A DNA stretch of 6,753 bases, from positions 1 to 6,753 of the forward strand of contig CAIVPY010000185.1 in NCBI GenBank assembly GCA_903907885.1. The letters are read 5' to 3'. This document shows positions 1 through 4,994 of the stretch, in pieces. The notes below the pieces were generated by a model, which searched no databases, was not told the DNA's origin, and saw only the letters and a list, made by a program, of their open reading frames with translations. This DNA comes from an uncultured Bacteroidota bacterium. Its GTDB lineage: Bacteria > Bacteroidota > Bacteroidia > UKL13-3. Made by a program: the position numbers and the translations under genes. Every line of letters begins with the position of its first letter. Positions within the stretch are counted from its first letter, which is position 1.

Positions 1-87
1 GAAGACTATCCTTTTTCTTCGGCTAAATTTTATTTAGGTTTAAAGTCTGAATTTGATTTTATATTGCACTTCAACGATTTCATTTGA
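1..87 (+). CDS. Y1/IS200-like (REP-associated) transposase, C-terminal end only
   Basis: The window opens inside a reading frame that starts at base 1 and ends with TGA at 85-87, giving 28 residues. The first residues, EDYPFSSAKFY, match the conserved tail of IS200-like/REP-associated tyrosine transposases (Y1_Tnp superfamily), which typically read 'W.DYP.SSA.FY' followed by a short acidic and aromatic stretch ending near 'LTHY'. Here that stretch is 'SEFDFILHFND'. These are HUH single-strand endonucleases with one catalytic tyrosine that cut and rejoin DNA at hairpins. The catalytic HUH and Tyr motifs lie upstream of the window, so I cannot say whether the gene is intact. A hairpin begins 12 bases after its stop codon, which fits a transposase with its target or end structure. 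The family call rests on a short tail motif and is therefore moderate. Confidence 0.68.
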   Translation, partial: EDYPFSSAKFYLGLKSEFDFILHFNDFI

Positions 88-98
88 ACCATCATTCG

Positions 99-125
99 TG
101 TGGATTGGTGAGGACACCAACCACG
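99..125. repeat. REP-like imperfect hairpin next to the transposase gene
   Basis: A compact inverted repeat is visible. TTGGTG (105-110) pairs with CACCAA (115-120) around an AGGA loop (111-114). Beyond a single bulged A at 104, GTGG (100-103) pairs with CCAC (121-124), and T99-G125 adds a wobble pair. The stem is much more GC-rich than its surroundings. It lies 12 bases after the stop codon of a Y1-type transposase. Hairpins with a bulge or mismatch close to such genes are the known recognition structures of RAYT/IS200-type enzymes. No second copy is visible in this window, so calling it a dispersed repeat is inference. It could instead be the transcription terminator of the transposase gene, but no T-tract follows. 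Confidence 0.55.
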
Positions 126-288
126 GACAAAAAACCTTCCTCAATTTGCAACAAGCTTCCTGCAATTGTAGAAATGTCAACTGCCAGCAGCATGAAGCCA
201 ACAGCCAGTCTAAAATTCAACATTTCTATTAAGAACAACTAAACATAATTCAAATATCCTCAAGCAGATAAATTATTTTAAATAAGCT
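126..288. other. Intergenic spacer between transposase remnant and PASTA operon
   Basis: No gene is supported here. One frame stays open from the hairpin to a TAA at about 233-235, but it begins inside the hairpin, has no good start and resembles no family I know. A second, weaker inverted repeat is present: CAATTTGCA (142-150) against TGCAATTG (161-168), imperfect by one base, with a 10-base spacer. It may be part of the same mobile-element end. The rest becomes strongly AT-rich towards the promoter. Confidence 0.4.
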
Positions 289-319
289 TTTGTATAAATA
301 TCATTTTGCTTTACGTTTG
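289..319 (+). promoter_or_regulatory. Bacteroidetes-type sigma promoter for the PASTA operon
   Basis: TTTG at 289-292 and TACGTTTG at 312-319 match the Bacteroidetes primary-sigma consensus (TTTG, 19-21 bases, TAnnTTTG) in sequence and in spacing, with 19 bases between them. The start codon is at 326, so transcription would begin within a few bases of the ATG and give a leaderless or nearly leaderless message. An AGGG lies at 321-324, but it is too close to the ATG to act as a normal ribosome binding site. Confidence 0.7.
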
Positions 320-325
320 TAGGGT

Positions 326-1072
326 ATGAAGTTTTTAAAAGCCACCGCTTTAAACATTTTTTTAATTATAGTATTCTTGTATGCGATTGCTTGGGCAGCT
401 AGTAGTTTTTTGGATGCCTACACACGTCATGGTCAATCGCTTACACTTCCCAATTTAAAGGGCTTGAAGTTTGAAGAAGCTGAGCAATTGCTTAAATCAA
501 AAAATCTCAGGTATATCATCACCGACACTGCTTTTGTGGATGAGTTTCCAAAGAATACTATTGTGGAGCAAAACCCCGAGCCCAACACCAAAGTAAAAGA
601 AGGCAGAATAATTTATGTAACTCTCAATTCGAGCTCAGCACTCGCTATCGAAATGCCAAATTTGATAAACAGTTCGCAACGCTATGCCGAATCGGTTTTG
701 GCAAGTGTGGGACTAAAGCTTGGCTCAGTTATATTTAGGCCTGACATAGCTACTGGAGCAGTACTTGATATGCTTTATAAAAACAAAAGCATTCAGCCCA
801 ATACCAAAATACCCAAAGGCGCTATTATAGATTTGATAGTAGCTGATGGAACAGGTTCTACCATGGTTTCGATGCCCAATTTAGCAGGCTTATCTTTAGT
901 AGATGCCAAAAGTGTGTTGCAATCATCTCAGTTAAGTTTAGGGGCTGTGGTGTATGAAGGAGAAATAAAAGACACCTTGCACTCTATTGTAAAAAGACAA
1001 AAACCAGAGTTTGTAACTGATGGCACTATTCGATCGGGCGAGAGTGTAGATTTATTTTTATCAAACGAATAA
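326..1072 (+). CDS. Membrane-anchored triple PASTA domain protein
   Basis: This 248-residue protein has a short basic N-terminus, one hydrophobic segment (about residues 8-27) and then three PASTA domains at roughly 39-101, 108-173 and 181-246. Each begins with a PNL motif (LPNLKGL, MPNLINS, MPNLAGL), followed by an 'A...L...L' helix and a 'G..I.L.V' strand. PASTA domains are known to bind peptidoglycan or muropeptides in other proteins. The single membrane segment suggests an inner-membrane anchor with the PASTA domains in the periplasm. There is no kinase or transpeptidase domain; free-standing three-PASTA proteins of about this length are common in Bacteroidota, often near cell-wall genes. 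The start is well placed: MKFLK leads straight into the membrane helix, and a consensus promoter ends 6 bases before it. The stop is followed by one base and then the next ATG, so translation is probably coupled. The ligand and cellular role are unknown. Confidence 0.9.
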   Translation: MKFLKATALNIFLIIVFLYAIAWAASSFLDAYTRHGQSLTLPNLKGLKFEEAEQLLKSKNLRYIITDTAFVDEFPKNTIVEQNPEPNTKVKEGRIIYVTLNSSSALAIEMPNLINSSQRYAESVLASVGLKLGSVIFRPDIATGAVLDMLYKNKSIQPNTKIPKGAIIDLIVADGTGSTMVSMPNLAGLSLVDAKSVLQSSQLSLGAVVYEGEIKDTLHSIVKRQKPEFVTDGTIRSGESVDLFLSNE

Positions 1073-1073
1073 G

Positions 1074-3998
1074 ATGAAGACAAACAAATTAAACCTAACT
1101 ATTTTTGTATTGTCTTTTTGGGCTTTAATAGTATCCATTAAAGTGCATGCCCAAGAGTTTGAAACACCTGTTTTTCAAAACTGGCAGCTTAAACAATATG
1201 AAAAAAATATGGATGTTGCTCAATCCAAAAACACTTTAATACTTAATAAAATATACAGCAAAACTCGTTTCCCTTTCATCGAAAATTTCGACTCAAGCAG
1301 TAGTATTTATCCAGATACCTTTTCGTGGGTAGATAATTTTACTACCATCATCAATTCGCAAGCTATTTTTGATGCTCAAGATGCAACAGGTATCACCTAT
1401 CAAGGCACAACGGGCCCAGCTGATATGCTCACCTCCAAATTTATCAATACAAGCAACATCACTTTCAATACCTTTATTTCATTTGTATACACCACAGGAA
1501 ACACCTTTCATGCAGGAGATTCGCTGGTATTGCAAATTAAAAATCAGGACCAAACATGGAGAAGCATTTGGCAATCGCCCAAGGTTAAAGTTTCAAACAA
1601 AGAAATGTTGTTTGACTTAAATTTAGTTAATTACAAATACAGTGATTTTCAATTTAGGTTTGTAAACTATTGCCAACTTTTGAGCAGCAATACCCAAAAT
1701 TATTTAGTAAGTAAAATAGTGTTTGATACCAAAGGGCAAATGGGTTTTCACGACTCATTTAAAACCTTTACCACCCAAGACACCACCCCAAATCAATACA
1801 ATTGGGTGTATCACCAAAACAGAATTAAATTTAGCGGTGACATTCAATACAACTATGGAAACGCAGTGGTGTTTGATGCCCAAAATAGGAGAGGTGAAAC
1901 CTATGCAAATGCCGATGGTCAATATGGTGGAGCTGATACACTTATTTCAGTTCCTTTTGATATGGTTAACACCATACAAGCTTCCGATTCGGTAAATTTT
2001 TCGTTCTTATACCGTGGTTTGCCCAACATCAAAACCTACGATTCGTTGTTTTTAGAGTTTAGAACCATCAACAACAATTGGACTCGTGTATGGGCAATAG
2101 CCGGTGCTACAAATAATTCCTTTCAACTATTTACCAAAAGCATAAATGTGGCAAACAATAGGCATTCGTTTTTTCAGTTCAGGTTGATAAACAAAACAAA
2201 TTACAATAATTCTGATTCGCTAAAATGGGCATTGACAGGATTTAAAATTCAAAAAAGCATTCAACTTCCATTCTTTGATGATTTTAGCAAAAGCAAAGAC
2301 TATCCACGACAAGATATTTGGACAGACAACAAGGTTTTTATAAACAATGATTTTCCTTCAAACCAACCTAGTATCAATGTAGCCACTTTTGATGGGTTGG
2401 ATGAGTTTGGTAATGCATATTCTACCTTACCCATTAAAGGTGCAGCGGATAAGTTAACATCAGCATCCATAAACATTGCAAAATATTTACCCAAAGATTC
2501 ACTCTATTTAAGTTTTGTGTATCAATACCAATTGCAAGGTAATCCAGATGCTGTTTTCCCAGACGATTCATTAATGCTATTTTTCAGAAGCAATGCCGAT
2601 GATGTAGATGCTTTTGAGCCAGTGTTATTAATATCAGCCGAAGAAGCAATAGCACATCAGTTTAAACAAGTAATACTACCTATAAAAGACTCCTTTTTTT
2701 TCCACCACGATTTCCAATTCAAGTTTGTAAATAGAGGAAGTTTAACTGGCAATCTTAGTCAGTGGCATATTGATTATGTTAGACTGGGTATTGGAAGAAG
2801 TTTTGCCGACTCAAATATTAATGATGTTGCCTTAACAAATACACCCACAAGTTTATTGAACAAATATCGTTCAATGCCTTATGCTCATTATATTTTAAAC
2901 CCAAGTACCTATTTAGCCGACACCCAAAGTTTTAAAATATACAATAACAATAGTATTTCTCATACTGTTGATTATAAGAGAAGAATTTTTGGACCAGATG
3001 GCACTCAAAATTTCTTTTATGCTTTTAATCAACCCACCTTGTTTAGCAAAAGCGATACCACAATTCTAATACCCAATTTAAGTGCTCCTGCAATAAACTT
3101 TAACACAAGTGCAAGCAATGATTCGTTAATATTTACCAGCACTTTCAAAATCAGCAATAGTACATTGGCCAACGACCAAGTGCCAAGCAACGACACTTGT
3201 ACCACACAAACTATATTTAGTAATTACTTTGCTTATGACGATGGCACAGCCGAAAGTGGGTATGCCATTAGAGGTAAAAACAATGCAGGTGCAGCCCTAG
3301 CTTATGACCTTGAAAAACCTGATTCTATTTACGGAATGTATGTTTTTTTTAACCAAGCTGAAACCAATGTAAGTACTCAGACTTTCAACTTATATGTTTG
3401 GAAAAATCTTACGGGCATTGATGGATTTAATCCCACATTGCCAAATGTTGAGTTATATAAAATAAGTAATACAAATCCAATACACACAAATAAGAAAAAC
3501 GGTTTTGCTTACTTTAAATTCGACTCAGCAATTGCAGTTCCAAATAGGTTTTATATAGGTTGGTATCAGATTTCACCCTATCTATTAAACATTGGTTTGG
3601 ATAAAAATTATACCATTGATGGGCAGGCTGCAATAAATCCAAATATGTTTAGTTATTATGATGGTGTTTGGAGCAACAGCAATATTAAAGGAGCAATGAT
3701 GTTAAGACCAATTGTAAGCAAATGGATTGAACCGATAGCCAAAGTAAACGAAGTAGAAAACACAACTAACTCAATTAAGGTGTACCCTAACCCAGCTAGC
3801 AATTTAATTAAGATAGAAAACGCAAGTAACGACATTTTTGAAATGCATTTATTTGATTTGATGGGCAAAGAAATAACAATTCAAAGTGATGGAAGCATAA
3901 TTAACATGGAAAGTGTGAACGATGGGCTATATATCCTTAGAATTATCAATACTGAAAAATCAATTTATAAAACCGAAAAAATCATTATTAAAAAATAA
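1074..3998 (+). CDS. Secreted T9SS type A sorting domain protein with three jelly-roll-like modules
   Basis: A 974-residue predicted surface protein. Residues 1-27 form a signal peptide (basic start, hydrophobic core, likely cleavage around VHAQ). Three similar modules follow at about 66-218, 223-393 and 398-572. Each has an opening 'PF.E/D.F' or 'F.DSF' strand, a 'FD..D..G' stretch and 'DSL.L.F/I', and the closing 'FQFRFVN', 'FQFRLIN' and 'FQFKFVN' line up. This pattern suggests MAM/LamG-like beta-sandwiches. Residues about 575-715 are unassigned. From 719 on, YFAYDDGTAESGY begins a region seen in other Bacteroidota T9SS proteins. The C-terminus (about 895-974) is a type A sorting domain: VYPNP at 903-907, then 'LFDLMGKE' and 'LYILRI', ending in lysines. 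Known biology of that domain is export through the outer membrane by T9SS, removal of the domain and surface attachment. No catalytic motif is visible, so adhesion or structure is likelier than enzymology. It starts one base after the PASTA gene. Confidence 0.88.
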   Translation: MKTNKLNLTIFVLSFWALIVSIKVHAQEFETPVFQNWQLKQYEKNMDVAQSKNTLILNKIYSKTRFPFIENFDSSSSIYPDTFSWVDNFTTIINSQAIFDAQDATGITYQGTTGPADMLTSKFINTSNITFNTFISFVYTTGNTFHAGDSLVLQIKNQDQTWRSIWQSPKVKVSNKEMLFDLNLVNYKYSDFQFRFVNYCQLLSSNTQNYLVSKIVFDTKGQMGFHDSFKTFTTQDTTPNQYNWVYHQNRIKFSGDIQYNYGNAVVFDAQNRRGETYANADGQYGGADTLISVPFDMVNTIQASDSVNFSFLYRGLPNIKTYDSLFLEFRTINNNWTRVWAIAGATNNSFQLFTKSINVANNRHSFFQFRLINKTNYNNSDSLKWALTGFKIQKSIQLPFFDDFSKSKDYPRQDIWTDNKVFINNDFPSNQPSINVATFDGLDEFGNAYSTLPIKGAADKLTSASINIAKYLPKDSLYLSFVYQYQLQGNPDAVFPDDSLMLFFRSNADDVDAFEPVLLISAEEAIAHQFKQVILPIKDSFFFHHDFQFKFVNRGSLTGNLSQWHIDYVRLGIGRSFADSNINDVALTNTPTSLLNKYRSMPYAHYILNPSTYLADTQSFKIYNNNSISHTVDYKRRIFGPDGTQNFFYAFNQPTLFSKSDTTILIPNLSAPAINFNTSASNDSLIFTSTFKISNSTLANDQVPSNDTCTTQTIFSNYFAYDDGTAESGYAIRGKNNAGAALAYDLEKPDSIYGMYVFFNQAETNVSTQTFNLYVWKNLTGIDGFNPTLPNVELYKISNTNPIHTNKKNGFAYFKFDSAIAVPNRFYIGWYQISPYLLNIGLDKNYTIDGQAAINPNMFSYYDGVWSNSNIKGAMMLRPIVSKWIEPIAKVNEVENTTNSIKVYPNPASNLIKIENASNDIFEMHLFDLMGKEITIQSDGSIINMESVNDGLYILRIINTEKSIYKTEKIIIKK
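1269..2789 (+). repeat. Three tandem diverged protein modules inside the T9SS cargo gene
   Basis: The gene region coding for residues 66-572 holds three modules of about 150-175 residues, at roughly 1269-1727, 1740-2252 and 2265-2789. Matching landmarks recur in the same order: FPFIENFDSS / MGFHDSFKTF / LPFFDDFSKS, then AIFDAQDATG / VVFDAQNRRG / ATFDGLDEFG, then DSLVLQIK / DSLFLEFR / DSLMLFFR, then FQFRFVN / FQFRLIN / FQFKFVN. The DNA itself is too diverged for direct repeats to be obvious, which implies an old duplication. The boundaries are approximate. Confidence 0.75.
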
Positions 3999-4002
3999 TA
4001 TT

Positions 4003-4302
4003 ATGGATGACATCACAATAGAAGAGTTAAAGCAAAGAATGGATGCAGGTGAAAAATTAAACCTAATTGATGTACGTGAACTATACGAATACGAAGATTA
4101 TAACATTGGAGCTATACTTATCCCATTGGCTACATTGCCTACCAAACTTGATGAACTTGAAAGTTTAAAAAACGAAGAAATCATTATATACTGCCGAAGT
4201 GGCGCTAGAAGTAGAAATGCAAAAATGTTTCTTTTAGACTCTGGCTTTAACAATGTACGCAACTTATTGGGTGGCATGTTGGCTTGGAGAGAGAAATATT
4301 AA
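4003..4302 (+). CDS. Single-domain rhodanese-like sulfurtransferase
   Basis: This 99-residue protein covers one complete rhodanese fold and has no signal peptide, so it is probably cytoplasmic. Visible motifs are LIDVRE (21-26), where the Asp and Arg are typical of the family, and the active-site loop CRSGAR (64-69) with the persulfide-forming Cys64. The segment LLGGMLAW (88-95) is the usual C-terminal signature. A six-residue loop of this form is typical of sulfurtransferases moving sulfane sulfur, rather than of Cdc25-type phosphatases. Single-domain forms (GlpE or PspE-like) are normally about 100 residues, so the length fits. I chose the ATG at 4003, 4 bases after the upstream stop and preceded by an A-rich stretch. 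An in-frame ATG at 3922 would add 27 residues unlike the family and overlap the T9SS gene. It is probably the last gene of the PASTA operon. The physiological donor and acceptor are unknown. Confidence 0.92.
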   Translation: MDDITIEELKQRMDAGEKLNLIDVRELYEYEDYNIGAILIPLATLPTKLDELESLKNEEIIIYCRSGARSRNAKMFLLDSGFNNVRNLLGGMLAWREKY

Positions 4303-4412
4303 AACACCCACTCCTACCCTATTTGTTAAAAATGACATCACTATATTATTTTCTCTGTAAGCTTCTTGTTGCAAGAAATATAACCATCAAACTTATTCTC
4401 TTTGGCCTTTAG

Positions 4413-4643
4413 GTATTCAGACATTTCGTGGTGAATGGTTATGCTGATAATGTTGGAAGTGCAGAGGTTAACCAAAAGCTTTCCTTGGTTCGTGCCAAAA
4501 CTGTTTCTGATTAATAAATAACTAAAGGTATTCCTTCAGAAAATATCTCCATAAAAGGTTATGGTATAGAAAACCTCATAGCATATAATACAACAGAAGA
4601 TGGCAGTCAACACAACAGATGCGTAAAGATTCTTCTTAATTAG
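4413..4643 (+). pseudogene. Decayed OmpA-family C-terminal (peptidoglycan-binding) domain
   Basis: Read in the frame ending with TAG at 4641-4643, this stretch matches the second half of an OmpA C-terminal domain. It has GYADNVGS (from 4437), then NQKLSLVRAKTVSD, then two adjacent stops TAA TAA (4512-4517), then ITKGIPSENISIKGYG, NTTEDGSQHNRC and VKILLN. Family members normally read 'SDYLI.KGIP', so the stops sit where Tyr and Leu belong; one T-to-A change in each codon would explain them. The usual NRRV is NRCV here. The front half of the domain and any membrane part are missing: an in-frame stop lies at 4410-4412 and no OmpA-like frame continues upstream. Intact relatives anchor the outer membrane to peptidoglycan through a conserved Asp and Arg. 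This copy cannot make a working protein unless the stops are sequencing errors. Bases 4303-4412, before it, hold nothing I can assign. Confidence 0.82.
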
Positions 4644-4907
4644 TATTTAGGTGAATATTAAAATTAACAATATGGGGAACCTATTTAATAAATGGCCCCA
4701 TCTTGTTTAATTCTTCCAAATAATTGTCTTGAGACAAGTTTCTATCAGAACAAAACACCATTAATCCGTGCGTTGAAAAACATGACAAAAATCAGCTATC
4801 ACAAAAAAAAAGCTAATTATATAATTATACCCCTGACCAGCAGAAAATTTTTAGGATGAAAATGAGAAAAGATATTTTGCGAGGACTTTCTTTCAATTGC
4901 CAATATT
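4644..4907. other. Intergenic region, no intact gene; possible decayed coding scraps
   Basis: I find no supported gene on either strand. On the minus strand, 4761 to 4681 reads as 26 codons ending in TAG, with a protein-like composition (MVFCSDRNLS, then NYLEELNKMGPFIK). It has no recognisable family, and the frame is closed by a stop a short way upstream, so it may be the tail of a broken gene. A perfect 14-base palindrome, TAATTATATAATTA, lies at 4814-4827, just after a run of nine A. A short hairpin (TTGTC, TTGA, GACAA) lies at 4724-4737. In such AT-rich DNA the palindrome could be chance. Confidence 0.35.
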
Positions 4908-4934
4908 AAAATCGGTGTTAAACACTGATTTTTT
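4908..4934 (+). terminator. Terminator-like hairpin with T-tract
   Basis: AAAATCGGTGT (4908-4918) pairs with ACACTGATTTT (4922-4932) around a TAA loop, with one G-T wobble, and the 3' arm runs into six T in all (4929-4934). This is the form of a rho-independent terminator on the + strand. It lies about 600 bases after the rhodanese stop and 265 bases after the OmpA pseudogene stop, and 60 bases before the next ATG. It most likely ended a transcript of the decayed locus or insulates the downstream gene. A role in the 5' leader of the downstream gene is possible but unsupported. Confidence 0.6.
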
Positions 4935-4994
4935 CCTAATGTAAGAATATCATTTTACAAAAATTATTTTAATAAACATAAAAAACAAAAATCT

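Noticed and set aside
98..235. Open frame from the hairpin to TAA with several Cys residues
   Set aside because: There is no proper start, it begins inside the hairpin, and it resembles no known family; it is likely a chance open frame.
1369..1995. Alternative + frame ORFs at 1369-1620 and 1723-1995
   Set aside because: They lie wholly inside the T9SS cargo gene in another frame, and their translations have no domain-like features.
2300..2494. Minus-strand ORF of 64 codons
   Set aside because: It is antisense to a well-supported module of the T9SS cargo and has no recognisable motif.
3656..3868. Minus-strand ORF of 70 codons with hydrophobic stretches
   Set aside because: It is antisense to the sorting-domain region; its hydrophobicity is a by-product of the sense codons.
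3922..4002. Upstream in-frame start that would extend the rhodanese by 27 residues
   Set aside because: The extension overlaps the T9SS gene's sorting domain in another frame, does not resemble rhodanese N-termini, and the ATG at 4003 gives a normal family length with a 4-base gap.
4363..4377. Hairpin TTCTTG-TTG-CAAGAA after the rhodanese gene as operon terminator
   Set aside because: The six-pair stem is AT-rich and no T-tract follows on the + strand.
4341..4424. Minus-strand ORF of 27 codons (MSEYLKAKEN...)
   Set aside because: It is too short, has no recognisable family, and partly overlaps the OmpA remnant; composition alone is not enough to call a gene.
4672..4701. ATGGGG / CCCCAT inverted repeat as a terminator
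   Set aside because: It has a short six-pair stem, an 18-base loop and only a broken T stretch after it; this is weak support.
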